Assembly (NCBI RefSeq): GCF_027924665.1
Contig: NZ_AP027043.1
Location: 5,208,001 to 5,272,000 of the forward strand
DNA length: 64,000 nt
From: Flavobacterium sp. GSB-24
Lineage (GTDB): Bacteria > Bacteroidota > Bacteroidia > Flavobacteriales > Flavobacteriaceae
Direction: 5' to 3'
The notes below the pieces were generated by a model, which saw nothing but the letters and a program-made list of their open reading frames with translations, was not told where the DNA came from and ran no database searches. Made by a program: the position numbers and the translations under genes. This document shows, piece after piece, positions 54,821 through 63,091 of the stretch (position 1 is its first letter; every line of letters starts with the position of its first letter).

Positions 54821-56977
54821 ATGAAAAGTTTAAAACTTATTTCATCAGCCATTGCTATGCTTGTATGTTTCGTAACCATGGCACAGCAAAGAACAATAAC
54901 TGGAATCGTTTCAGACGAGACAAAACAACCACTTCCAGGTGTAACTATTTACAATCAGACATCAAAAGCAAATGCCGCAACCAATTTTGATGGGCAGTAC
55001 AGTATTCAAGCCAAAACTGGCGATATGCTGGTTTTCAGCTTCATTGGATACAAAAACCAAAGTCAAAAGGTTCAGAACTCAAATATTATCAATATAAAAC
55101 TTCTTCCAGACAATCAAACTTTAAGTGAAGTTGTGGTTATGGGTTACGGTACAAGTAATGCTGAATATGAAGACCGCAGTTATGCACGTGCCGAAAGAAA
55201 AAAAGAAAAAAGAGATAAATCGGTAGCACCGCAAGGAAAAATGGCAATGCCAGTTGCGAGTAATGCCCTTTATATGCCAAGCTCTAATGTCGTTGTACGT
55301 GGTAATGCATCTGTTTCTCCAAAAAATGAACCAATGTATATTATTGATGGAGTTCCTGCAAAAGCCAATCAAATGGCAAAAATTAATCCGAATGATATTG
55401 ACAATGTTTCGGTTTTAAAAGACCAGGCAGCAACTTCTCTATATGGAATTAAAGGTTCAAATGGCGTTGTGATAGTTTCGACTAAAAATGAACTTTATAA
55501 AAATCTTTCAGAAAAGGAATTAGACAAAAAACTAAACATAATGCCAATTCCTGTTGAACCTACTCAGGAAGATTATGATGCTTTTGTCGAGAATGCTTTC
55601 GAAAGTCCAAAAACAGCACCGCTTTCTACTTTTTCTATTGATGTTGATAATGCTTCGTACACAAATATCAGACGTTTTTTAAACAATGGGCAACAAGTTC
55701 CAAAAGATGCAGTTCGTGTAGAAGAAATGGTGAACTTTTTCAAATACACTTATCCACAGCCTAAAGACGAAAATCCGTTTTCTATTAACACAGAAGTAAG
55801 CGATTCGCCTTGGAATGCAAACAATAAAATCTTGAAAATTGGTTTACAGGGAAAAAATATTCCAACAAACGATCTGCCAGCTTCAAACCTTGTTTTCTTA
55901 ATTGATGTTTCGGGTTCAATGAGTGATATGAATAAACTTCCTTTATTAAAACAATCTTTAAAAATTTTATTAAACGAATTACGTGCAAAAGACAAAGTGG
56001 CAATCGTAGTTTACGCGGGCGCTGCCGGAATGGTTTTACCTCCAACTTCAGGCGATGAGAAAAAAACAATAATCGATGCTTTAGATAAATTGCAGTCTGG
56101 CGGAAGTACTGCCGGCGGTGCAGGAATCGAACTGGCTTATAAAACCGCTACTGAAAATTTCATCAAAGGCGGAAACAATCGTGTAATCCTGGCAACTGAC
56201 GGCGATTTTAACGTAGGAAGCACTTCTAACTCTGACATGGAAAAATTAATAGAAGACAAAAGAAAAACGGGTGTTTTCTTGACATGTTTAGGCTACGGAA
56301 TGGGTAATTATAAAGACAGCAAAATGGAAATCTTAGCCGATAAAGGAAATGGAAATTACGCTTACATCGATAATATTCAAGAAGCGAATCGTTTTTTAGG
56401 AAAAGAATTTAAAGGTTCGATGTTTGCTATCGCGAAAGATGTAAAAATTCAGATTGAATTCAATCCGAAACAAGTGCAATCGTATCGTTTGATTGGATAT
56501 GAAAACAGAAAACTTCGTCCAGAAGACTTTAAAAATGACGCAATTGATGCTGGCGAATTAGGAAGTAATCATACCGTAACGGCTTTATATGAAATTATTC
56601 CTGTTGGTGTAAAAAGCGATTACTTAAATGTACAGCCAGATGATTTAAAATATACTAAAACAGAAACTACTTCAAGCAATTACACTAATGAATTGGCAAC
56701 AATAAAATTCCGTTATAAAAAACCTGACGGTGACAAAAGTATAGAAATGGTTCAGGTAATTGAAAACAAATCAGCTGCTATGGAAAAAGCGAGTGATGAC
56801 ATGAAATTTAGTACTGCAGTTGCCTGGTTCGGATTAAAATTAAGAGATTCAAAATTGATTGCCGACAAGTCTTCTGAAGAGATTGTAAAATTAGCAAAGC
56901 AAGGAAATTCAAATGATGCCGAAGGTTACAAAGCTGAATTTATTCGTTTGGTTGAAACCTCCAAACAGTATAATTAA
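54821..56977 (+). CDS. VWA-domain protein with carboxypeptidase-regulatory-like and plug-like modules
   Basis: The 718-residue exported protein has, in order: a signal peptide ending near residue 21 (TMAQ), a CarboxypepD_reg-like domain (about 25-95: TITGIVSDETKQPLPGVTIY), a SusC-plug-like module MYIIDGVPA (172-180) to GVVIVSTK (215-222), a YfbK-like N-terminal region and a VWA domain with MIDAS LIDVSGSMSD near Asp362. A C-terminal DUF3520-type domain closes it. It is YfbK-like with an outer-membrane-receptor front end but no barrel. It is probably in one operon with the sigma pair. Confidence 0.88.
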   Translation: MKSLKLISSAIAMLVCFVTMAQQRTITGIVSDETKQPLPGVTIYNQTSKANAATNFDGQYSIQAKTGDMLVFSFIGYKNQSQKVQNSNIINIKLLPDNQTLSEVVVMGYGTSNAEYEDRSYARAERKKEKRDKSVAPQGKMAMPVASNALYMPSSNVVVRGNASVSPKNEPMYIIDGVPAKANQMAKINPNDIDNVSVLKDQAATSLYGIKGSNGVVIVSTKNELYKNLSEKELDKKLNIMPIPVEPTQEDYDAFVENAFESPKTAPLSTFSIDVDNASYTNIRRFLNNGQQVPKDAVRVEEMVNFFKYTYPQPKDENPFSINTEVSDSPWNANNKILKIGLQGKNIPTNDLPASNLVFLIDVSGSMSDMNKLPLLKQSLKILLNELRAKDKVAIVVYAGAAGMVLPPTSGDEKKTIIDALDKLQSGGSTAGGAGIELAYKTATENFIKGGNNRVILATDGDFNVGSTSNSDMEKLIEDKRKTGVFLTCLGYGMGNYKDSKMEILADKGNGNYAYIDNIQEANRFLGKEFKGSMFAIAKDVKIQIEFNPKQVQSYRLIGYENRKLRPEDFKNDAIDAGELGSNHTVTALYEIIPVGVKSDYLNVQPDDLKYTKTETTSSNYTNELATIKFRYKKPDGDKSIEMVQVIENKSAAMEKASDDMKFSTAVAWFGLKLRDSKLIADKSSEEIVKLAKQGNSNDAEGYKAEFIRLVETSKQYN

Positions 56978-57030
56978 TAAATATTGTATTACTTTTGGGT
57001 TTTATTTAAAACATTAATTTTTATACTCGT

Positions 57031-57618
57031 ATGAACCCAATTTTAAGCCAAAATCTATTTTTAGTAAAAGAACATGTTGGAATGTTTAAAGCCGCAAATA
57101 ATTATGACATATACAATCCAGAAACGAATCAGATAATTATGAACTGCCGAGAAAATAATCTTGGTTTCTTCACAAAAGTACTTCGTTTTACAGATTACAA
57201 AAGAGCAACTCCGTTTAATGTTGAAATTACAACTGCTTCTGGCGAAAAATTAATTACCGTAAGAAGAGGCGTTGCCATCTTTAGATCGACTGTTGAAGTG
57301 TTAGATGAAAAAGATCGTTTGGTTGGAACTTTCAAACAAAAATTCTTTTCTATCGGAGGAAAGTTTGATATCCTAGACAAAAACGAAAAACCTGTTGCAA
57401 CACTTCAGGGAAAATGGACAGGATGGGATTTTAAATTTTCCCATGAAAACAAACAATTGGCGCAGGTAAGTAAAAAATGGGCTGGATTAGGAAAAGAGTT
57501 TTTTACAAGTGCTGATAATTATGTACTTCAAATTGAAGACACTGTAGCAGCCGAAAGTCCATTGAGACAATTAATTTTAGGAGCCGTAATGTGTATCGAT
57601 ATGGTTTTGAAAGAATAA
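57031..57618 (+). CDS. Phospholipid scramblase-related / LURP-like protein
   Basis: The 195-residue protein has the beta-barrel-with-central-helix pattern of the scramblase/LURP-one superfamily (FLVKEHVGMFKAANNYDIYN, VTLRRG-like TVRRGVAIFRSTVEVLD, WDFKFSHENKQLAQVSKKW) and a hydrophobic C-terminal helix. No catalytic residue is known in the group. It follows the VWA gene by 53 bp and could be part of that transcript. Confidence 0.8.
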   Translation: MNPILSQNLFLVKEHVGMFKAANNYDIYNPETNQIIMNCRENNLGFFTKVLRFTDYKRATPFNVEITTASGEKLITVRRGVAIFRSTVEVLDEKDRLVGTFKQKFFSIGGKFDILDKNEKPVATLQGKWTGWDFKFSHENKQLAQVSKKWAGLGKEFFTSADNYVLQIEDTVAAESPLRQLILGAVMCIDMVLKE

Positions 57619-57680
57619 CAAAAGTTGTTAAACTTAGATTAAGAATATATTTTAAAGCATCATTTTAGTTTGCAAAAGCT

Positions 57681-57688
57681 TATTTTTG
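57681..57688 (+). promoter_or_regulatory. -7 box before the SDR gene
   Basis: TATTTTTG lies 43 nt before the ATG at 57732. The only upstream TTTG (57669-57672) is too close, so the -33 element is unclear. Confidence 0.4.
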
Positions 57689-57731
57689 TATTACTTAAAA
57701 TGATGCTTTCTGCATTTCTAAAAACACAATC

Positions 57732-58448
57732 ATGACCGACTTAAAAAATAAAAATGCACTAATTACTGGTGCTGGAAAAGGAATTGGAAAAGCTGTAGCT
57801 ACTGCTTTGGCTAAAGAAGGTGTAAACCTGATTTTAGTTTCTAGAACTAAAAGCGATATTGATCAACTGGCAGAAGAAACTGCAAAACTGGGCGTAAAAA
57901 CTTTGGCTTTATCTGCAGACGTTTCGGATATTAACTCTATAAATACTGCTGTTGAAAAAGCAATTGCCGAATTTAAAAGTATTGACATCTTAATCAATAG
58001 TGCCGGAATTGCTTCTTTTGGAAAATTCTTGGAATTGGAGCCACAAGCTTGGGAAAGAATTATTCAGGTGAATTTAATGGGAACGTATTATACGACACGC
58101 GCCGTTATCCCAAATATGATCGAAAGACAAACTGGAGACATTATTAATATTTCATCTACTGCCGGCTTAAACGGAAATGCTCTTACGAGTGCATACAGCG
58201 CTTCTAAATTTGCTGTTTTAGGTTTAACCGATTCTTTGATGCAGGAAATGAGAAAACACAACATTCGTGTTACAGCTTTAACGCCAAGTACTGTTGCTAC
58301 TGACATGGCAAAAGATTTAAATCTGACTGACGGAAATCCAGAAAAAGTGATGCAGTCTGAAGATATGGCAGATTTAATTATTGCGCAGTTAAAACTAAAC
58401 CGAAGAGTGTTTATTAAAAACAGCAGCATCTGGTCTACTAATCCTTAA
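57732..58448 (+). CDS. Short-chain dehydrogenase, FabG-like 3-ketoacyl reductase
   Basis: The 238-residue SDR has the NADP site [27 protein letters not shown], the catalytic Ser in [12 protein letters not shown] and YSASK with the catalytic Tyr and Lys. It resembles 3-oxoacyl-ACP reductase-type proteins; since the genuine fabG of the fatty-acid cluster would have other neighbours, its substrate is open. AATTCC repeats follow its stop. Confidence 0.9.
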   Translation: MTDLKNKNALITGAGKGIGKAVATALAKEGVNLILVSRTKSDIDQLAEETAKLGVKTLALSADVSDINSINTAVEKAIAEFKSIDILINSAGIASFGKFLELEPQAWERIIQVNLMGTYYTTRAVIPNMIERQTGDIINISSTAGLNGNALTSAYSASKFAVLGLTDSLMQEMRKHNIRVTALTPSTVATDMAKDLNLTDGNPEKVMQSEDMADLIIAQLKLNRRVFIKNSSIWSTNP

Positions 58449-58454
58449 AAATTA

Positions 58455-58533
58455 AAACTTCAAATTCCAATTTTTTAAATTCCAAATTCCAAGTTTGACT
58501 AAATTGGGATTTTAAATATTGGAATTTCAAAAA
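58455..58533. repeat. AATTCCAA inverted repeat, second copy
   Basis: Left words are CAAATTCCAATTTTTTAAAT and TCCAAATTCCAAG; the right words are TTGGGATTTT and ATTGGAATTTC. It is the same family as 24687-24841 and sits between two plus-strand genes. Confidence 0.6.
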
Positions 58534-58541
58534 CTAAAATT

Positions 58542-59051
58542 ATGGAACAATATTTAAGACAGTTGGTCGAAATAGAATTTCAGGATAAAAAAGAAATCTT
58601 CAGCGGATTTTTAATTGATTATTCTGATGAATGGATTTTACTTCGAAATAATCCTGTAGATTTTGTTTTGGACGGTTTTGTCATTTTGAGAAATAAAAAC
58701 ATCGAAGCTGTAAACCGCGATCATGATCTAGCGTTTACAGAGAAGGTAATTCGATTGAAAGGTTTAAAAATTAATTCTGAAGATATTATTCCGATTAAAG
58801 ATTTGGCGTCAATCATGAAATTTATTTCTGAGAAATACGGTGTTTTTCAAATTGCAAAAAAATCATCAAAATCTGCTTATTTAGGAAAATTAATAGAATT
58901 AAACGACGAAGAATTAACCATTAATTTTTTGGACACACGCGGCCAGTTTGGAGGAGAATTAAGTTTTAATCCAGAAAAAATTCGTGTTATTGAGTTTGAT
59001 ACTGATTATATTAATTCTTTGAAATTGGTGGTTGACGAGAATCAAAAATAA
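58542..59051 (+). CDS. Tandem Sm/SH3-like small protein of unknown function
   Basis: The 169-residue soluble protein has two similar beta-rich halves: EIFSGFLIDYSDEWILLRNN at about 20-40 and AYLGKLIELNDEELTINFLD at about 112-131. Each is followed by a strand ending in RNKNIEAVNRD or PEKIRVIEFD. This looks like two Sm-like or SH3-like barrels. I know no function. It ends in the strong terminator at 59063-59103. Confidence 0.7.
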   Translation: MEQYLRQLVEIEFQDKKEIFSGFLIDYSDEWILLRNNPVDFVLDGFVILRNKNIEAVNRDHDLAFTEKVIRLKGLKINSEDIIPIKDLASIMKFISEKYGVFQIAKKSSKSAYLGKLIELNDEELTINFLDTRGQFGGELSFNPEKIRVIEFDTDYINSLKLVVDENQK

Positions 59052-59062
59052 ATATCTTCTAA

Positions 59063-59103
59063 AAAACAAAAACCGCATAATTTTTAAAATTATGCGGTTT
59101 TTG
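59063..59103. terminator. Perfect 14-bp stem terminator
   Basis: AACCGCATAATTTT (59071-59084) pairs with AAAATTATGCGGTT (59086-59099) around a single central T; allowing for loop fraying the stem is about 12 bp, with A-run and T-run flanks. It separates the tandem-barrel gene from the convergent mtaB. Confidence 0.92.
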
Positions 59104-59203
59104 TCATTCTGACGAAGGAAGGATCTCCACGAGAAACTCCACTCCTAAAATTGCCAATCTTTGTAGAGTTACTTGTGGAGATTCCTCGTTCCTCGGAATG
59201 ACA
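59102..59203. repeat. TGTCATTC ... GAATGACA inverted repeat (trans-phylum REP type)
   Basis: The left arm has TGTCATTCTGACGAAGGAAG and ATCTCCAC; the right arm (59175-59203) has GTGGAGATTCCTCGTTCC and GGAATGACA. They match with about five mismatches in 29. The text recalls the GTCATTGCGAGGAGC-type repeats known from several phyla. It directly abuts the terminator. Confidence 0.8.
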
Positions 59204-59216
59204 ATAGTTATGTAAA

Positions 59217-59249
59217 AACTTTGTCAAAGTTTGAAACTTTTTCAAAGTT
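59217..59249. repeat. CTTTGTCAAAG hairpin, second copy
   Basis: AACTTTGTCAAAGT (59217-59230) faces ACTTTTTCAAAGTT (59236-59249) with one mismatch. It is the same family as the perfect hairpin at 54756-54788. Confidence 0.65.
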
Positions 59250-59263
59250 GAAAAATCATAAAA

Positions 59264-60598
59264 TTAAGCTTCCGCCAGTTTATTCAAAAACTCTAAACGA
59301 ACACTTCCGTCTTCATCAATCTTAGTTAAATTAATTTCTTGTAAAGTATTTACCAATTCAGGATTCCACGGTGTTTTTACTTTTACGTAGTTTTCTGTAA
59401 ATCCGTGAATGTATCCTTCTTTATTTTCGCTTTCAAAAAGAACCGTTCTGTTTGTTCCCAATTGGCTTTCGTAAAAAGCACGGCGTTTTTTAACTGATAA
59501 ACCGCGAAGCATTTTACTGCGTTTTGCTCTTACATTTGAAGGAACAACGCCTTCCATATCCGCTGCTTCTGTATTATCTCTTTCAGAATACGTAAATACA
59601 TGCAGATACGAAATATCTAAATCATTTAAGAAATGATAGGTTTCTAAAAAGTGCTCGTCTGTTTCTCCAGGGAAACCAACAATCACATCGACACCAATAC
59701 AAGCGTGAGGCATTACTTCGCGAATTTTATTCACGCGATCTGTATAAACTTCACGTAAATAACGGCGTTTCATTAATTTCAAAATATCATTACTTCCCGA
59801 TTGTAACGGAATATGAAAATGCGGTACAAAAGTTCTGCTTTTAGAAACAAATTCTATCGTTTCGTTTTTCAACAAATTCGGTTCGATTGAAGAAATTCTC
59901 AAACGCTCAATTCCTTCTACTTTATCTAAAGCCTGAACTAAATCTAGAAAAGTATGTTCGTGTTTTTTATTTCCGAACTCCCCTTTTCCGTAATCACCAA
60001 TATTTACTCCCGTTAAAACAATCTCACGAATATTCTGAGCCGAAATTTCTTTGGCATTTTTTAGTACATTTTCTAAAGCATCACTTCTGGAAATTCCTCT
60101 TGCCAGCGGAATTGTACAATACGTACATTTATAATCGCAGCCGTCCTGCACTTTTAAAAATGCTCTTGTACGGTCACCAATAGAATAACTTCCAACATAA
60201 AAATCGGCTTCGGCAATTTCGCATGAATGCACTTCGCCCATATCGTTTTTACTCAAATCATGGATATAGTCAGTGATTTTGAATTTTTCTGTTGCTCCCA
60301 AAACCAAATCAACGCCGTCTACTGCAGCCAATTCTTCTGGTTTTAATTGTGCATAACAGCCAACAGCAGCAACAAAAGCTTTATCGTTAAGCTTCATTGC
60401 TTTTTTAACTACCTGCTTAAACTGCTTATCTGCATTTTCTGTTACAGAGCAAGTATTAATTACATAAATATCTGCTATTTCTTCAAAATCGACACGGTCA
60501 AAACCTTCGTCGTTAAAGTTTCTGGCAATTGTAGAAGTTTCTGAAAAATTCAGTTTACAACCCAGCGTATAAAAGGCAACTTTCTTTCTATTTTCCAT
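59264..60598 (-). CDS. mtaB: tRNA t6A37 methylthiotransferase MtaB
   Basis: The 444-residue radical-SAM enzyme of the methylthiotransferase family has an N-terminal UPF0004 domain with three cluster cysteines (TLGCKLN, NTCSV, VGCYAQ), the radical-SAM loop CDYKCTYC and a C-terminal TRAM-like region. It inserts a methylthio group into t6A37 of tRNAs; the short N-terminus and HIPLQSGSNDILK fit MtaB rather than MiaB. It stands alone, convergent with the upstream cluster. Confidence 0.95.
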   Translation of the reverse strand: MENRKKVAFYTLGCKLNFSETSTIARNFNDEGFDRVDFEEIADIYVINTCSVTENADKQFKQVVKKAMKLNDKAFVAAVGCYAQLKPEELAAVDGVDLVLGATEKFKITDYIHDLSKNDMGEVHSCEIAEADFYVGSYSIGDRTRAFLKVQDGCDYKCTYCTIPLARGISRSDALENVLKNAKEISAQNIREIVLTGVNIGDYGKGEFGNKKHEHTFLDLVQALDKVEGIERLRISSIEPNLLKNETIEFVSKSRTFVPHFHIPLQSGSNDILKLMKRRYLREVYTDRVNKIREVMPHACIGVDVIVGFPGETDEHFLETYHFLNDLDISYLHVFTYSERDNTEAADMEGVVPSNVRAKRSKMLRGLSVKKRRAFYESQLGTNRTVLFESENKEGYIHGFTENYVKVKTPWNPELVNTLQEINLTKIDEDGSVRLEFLNKLAEA

Positions 60599-60821
60599 AA
60601 TCTGTCTTAAATTAATGAAATCGTTGTCAAAAAATTTAAGGCTGCAAATTTACAAACAATATTCATCAAAAGAAAGGGATTAATTTACTTCGAATCAATA
60701 ATTTGCATTCAATGTTAATTTAGAAACATTAAAAATATATTTTGGAGATTTATTTTTTCAGAAGATTATACCTCTTAAGCTCTATTTTTTTAACAGTACA
60801 ATAAGAATAAAATGACAAAAT

Positions 60822-60884
60822 AATCGATCAAATGCAAATTTTATCGATTAAATACATTTTTTCTTGATTTAAATTCAAAATTTC
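60822..60884 (+). repeat. Three tandem 21-bp degenerate repeats abutting a promoter
   Basis: Units begin at 60822 (ATCGATCAAATGCAAATTTT), 60843 (ATCGATTAAATACATTTTTT) and 60864 (TTGATTTAAATTCAAAATTT). They share the pattern AT..AT.AAAT.CA..TTTT with a period of exactly two helical turns, and the last unit supplies the TTG of the promoter. Confidence 0.55.
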
Positions 60885-60893
60885 TTACATTTA
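60864..60893 (+). promoter_or_regulatory. Promoter of the secreted-protein gene
   Basis: TTG (60864-60866), 19 nt, then TACATTTA (60886-60893), one base from the TAnnTTTG consensus. The start codon is 193 nt further on, giving a long leader. Confidence 0.55.
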
Positions 60894-61085
60894 CTTTCAT
60901 TATGGCTGATCCTCAATATAAATCCATAAATTAAGAATTTTAGAAAGCTTTAATTAATTTAATAATAATTCGGGCATAACAATTTTGAATTTTACTCGTT
61001 ATGTTGTTGTTTTGTGTTACAAAATGAAATGGGAAAGCCGAAAACCAAAGAGAGTAGGCAAAATTATAATAATAAATACCACTTT

Positions 61086-61604
61086 ATGAAAGCATTTTTA
61101 CCCACAATCTGCTTGATGTTCTTAACCATTTTTAGTTCGCAAGCGCAAACTAATGTCCCAGCCGCAAATCCATTTCCTTCTATTAGTACATTAACGACTT
61201 GGGCGAGCTTCAATTCACAACAACAATTTGATGTTGCTATTCGTGCTGTTGGATTTAAGTTTGAAGTTAAAGAACCAGGTGAAGGATCTACAGCTTATAC
61301 CTACATTCGTAAAGTAACAGTTAACGAAGTAAACTATACTGATAGAATTGTGTACAGAATTACTAATAATAATTCGGCAAGTATTATCTCATTGGTAACT
61401 GCTTCTACTGACTTAGTTAGTTTATATACACCGCAATTGGCAACTTTTAAAAATAACAACTGTAAAACAGAAATGTCTAAAGACAAAAACACAACTTGCA
61501 GCTGTTACGAAAGTGCTAATTTTGCAATCGATCTTTGCGACGAACGTGTAAAATTAACTATGGGTGACGGAAATAAATATTTTGTTTCTGTAGCTAAAAA
61601 ATAA
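61086..61604 (+). CDS. Secreted protein of unknown function
   Basis: The start is set at ATG 61086, which gives a clean signal peptide (MKAFLPTICLMFLTIFSSQA, then Q). The longer frame from GTG 61014 adds 24 polar residues before it and is rejected. The 172-residue product has a beta-rich middle and four C-terminal cysteines in a pattern KNNNCKTEMSKDKNTTCSCY ... DLCDERV, possibly two disulfides. I do not recognise a family. A long leader and tandem repeats upstream suggest tight control. Confidence 0.72.
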   Translation: MKAFLPTICLMFLTIFSSQAQTNVPAANPFPSISTLTTWASFNSQQQFDVAIRAVGFKFEVKEPGEGSTAYTYIRKVTVNEVNYTDRIVYRITNNNSASIISLVTASTDLVSLYTPQLATFKNNNCKTEMSKDKNTTCSCYESANFAIDLCDERVKLTMGDGNKYFVSVAKK

Positions 61605-61622
61605 TCATACACTCTGAATTGT

Positions 61623-61664
61623 TTCCAAATCTTTACTGACTTTTAAGTATGTAAAGATTTGGAA
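61623..61664. terminator. 14-bp perfect hairpin between convergent genes
   Basis: TTCCAAATCTTTAC (61623-61636) is the exact complement of GTAAAGATTTGGAA (61651-61664); an inner ACTT/AAGT extends the stem. The tail is only moderately T-rich, so termination is likely but not certain. Confidence 0.7.
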
Positions 61665-61672
61665 TACATTTC

Positions 61673-62203
61673 TTAGTTTGAGTTTGGATTTTTGAGTTCG
61701 TACCAAACTTCAATTTCTCCTTGATATTCGAAAGAATTCACAAAATGGAAACCTAGTTTTTCTAAAATCTTTCTAGAATTTTCATTTCCTGCATCGGCAT
61801 ACGCGTAAAGTGCTTCCACTTTCATTTTATTAAAAGCATAATCGACAAAAGCTTTTCCTGCTTCAGATGCATATCCTTTTCCCCAATGTTTTTCGATAAA
61901 ACGATAACCTAACTCGTAAAAATTTTTATGATTATTGATTTCGTCAGTAATATATTTTATTCCCGACCATCCAATAAATTCATTGGTTTCTTTTAGAACT
62001 ACAGCCCAGCGCCCTGTTCCAAAATCTTTGTATTGTTTTTGAACGAATTTGATATAATCAATGCTTTCTTCAATATGTTTTACGGGATTATTTCCTAAAA
62101 ACAAATGGACATTGGGATTCGAATCCAATTCGAACATTCCTTCTGCATCAGAAAGTGCTAATTCTCGTAAAATCAAACGTTCGGTTTCAATTGAATTCTT
62201 CAT
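61673..62203 (-). CDS. GNAT-family N-acetyltransferase (RimJ/RimL-like)
   Basis: The 176-residue enzyme starts ETERLILRELALSDAEGMFEL and carries the acetyl-CoA loop RFIEKHWGKGYASEAGKAFVD and NENSRKILEKLGF, the RimJ/RimL-type group that acetylates N-terminal residues or small molecules. Substrate unknown. It follows a HAD-phosphatase gene by 7 bp on the same strand, so it is the last gene of a short operon. Confidence 0.9.
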   Translation of the reverse strand: MKNSIETERLILRELALSDAEGMFELDSNPNVHLFLGNNPVKHIEESIDYIKFVQKQYKDFGTGRWAVVLKETNEFIGWSGIKYITDEINNHKNFYELGYRFIEKHWGKGYASEAGKAFVDYAFNKMKVEALYAYADAGNENSRKILEKLGFHFVNSFEYQGEIEVWYELKNPNSN

Positions 62204-62210
62204 TTTTATT

Positions 62211-63014
62211 TTAGTTTAAAATGTAACGTGTTATTACTTCTGCAACACCATCATTATTATTGGATGCTACAATTATATCTGCTTTGTCACGCAATTCAGG
62301 CGTTACATTATCTACCCAGACTCCAAGACCAGCATATTCAATCATTGTTAAGTCATTTCCAGCGTTTCCAACTGCGATAATTTCACTTTGAAGAATTCCT
62401 AACTTATCTGCCAAAAGTTTCAAACTGGCCGCTTTATCAATCCCTTGCTGCGCTGCTTCTAAGAAAAATGGTTTCGACATAGAAACACTCAAATGCGGCA
62501 TTGCTTCAATTAAATCTTTTTCAACCGTTTTCAAATAAGCCGGATCTTCTAATAAAATACATTTTACAGCAGGTCTGTCAACATATTCCTTAAAACTGGT
62601 CACTTTACGATGCACCATTCCAGTAATTTCTTTTTCGACTTCTATGTATGGCGAATCTGTTTCGCTTATAATTTCATTGTCCAAATAAGTGATAATATGC
62701 GTCTTCATTTTAACACTATAATCGTATAATTCATGAATCTGCTCTACAGTCAGCTTTTGTTCAAAAAAAACTAAATCGTCTTTTGCCCTACTGATAATAG
62801 CACCATTAAATGATATAATATAAGAGTCATTAATATCCAATTGTAATTCTTTTGCATAAGCCGTCATTGCAGATGTAGGTCTTCCTGAAGCCAAGACTAC
62901 GTAAACACCTTTGGCTTGTGCCTCTAATATTACTTTTTTATTTAAATCTGAAATTTTATGATCGTCTGTCAACAAGGTATCATCCATGTCGAGCACCAGC
63001 ATTTTGTATTGCAT
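62211..63014 (-). CDS. Cof-type HAD-IIB phosphatase
   Basis: The 267-residue hydrolase has motif I LDMDDTLLTDD (nucleophile in DMDDT), motif II VVLASGRPT, the C2B cap and motif IV VGNAGNDLTMIEYAG. Cof-type enzymes remove phosphate from sugar phosphates, flavin mononucleotide or pyridoxal phosphate. Here the usual GD.NDxxM pattern reads GNAGNDLTM, still with the metal Asp in place. It is upstream of the acetyltransferase and downstream of a repeat block. Confidence 0.92.
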   Translation of the reverse strand: MQYKMLVLDMDDTLLTDDHKISDLNKKVILEAQAKGVYVVLASGRPTSAMTAYAKELQLDINDSYIISFNGAIISRAKDDLVFFEQKLTVEQIHELYDYSVKMKTHIITYLDNEIISETDSPYIEVEKEITGMVHRKVTSFKEYVDRPAVKCILLEDPAYLKTVEKDLIEAMPHLSVSMSKPFFLEAAQQGIDKAASLKLLADKLGILQSEIIAVGNAGNDLTMIEYAGLGVWVDNVTPELRDKADIIVASNNNDGVAEVITRYILN

Positions 63015-63020
63015 ATTTTT

Positions 63021-63090
63021 TAGTTTTCAGTCGCAGTTTTCAGTCGCAGTCTCAGTAACAACTGAAAACTGAGACTGAAAACTGAAAACT
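63021..63090. repeat. ACTG/CAGT hairpin repeat, best copy
   Basis: The left half has TTTTCAGTCGCAGTTTTCAG and CAGTCTCAGT; the right half (63060-63090) has AACTGAAAACTGAGACTGAA and AACTGAAAACT. The two can fold into a long stem. It lies between the HAD gene and the DUF2007 gene, both on the minus strand, and so inside what might be one operon. Confidence 0.8.
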
Positions 63091-63091
63091 T

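Larger units (their letters stand above)
60599..61085. other. Long AT-rich intergenic region with tandem 21-bp repeats
   Basis: The 487-bp gap before the secreted-protein gene holds the tandem repeats (60822-60884) and the promoter (60864-60893), then a leader of about 190 nt. The leader has a ten-codon ORF at 60902-60934 and a weak CATAAC/GTTATG inverted repeat (about 60974-61002). Nothing else is recognised in 60599-60820. Confidence 0.5.

Noticed and set aside
55121..55372. Histidine- and cysteine-rich ORF antisense to the VWA gene
   Set aside because: Composition follows from the coding strand's repeats; no start signal or partner.
60902..60934. Ten-codon ORF in the leader of the secreted-protein gene
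   Set aside because: Too short to support without conservation data; kept only as a note in the intergenic entry.
61014..61085. Longer form of the secreted protein from GTG 61014
   Set aside because: It would place 24 polar residues before a clear signal peptide.
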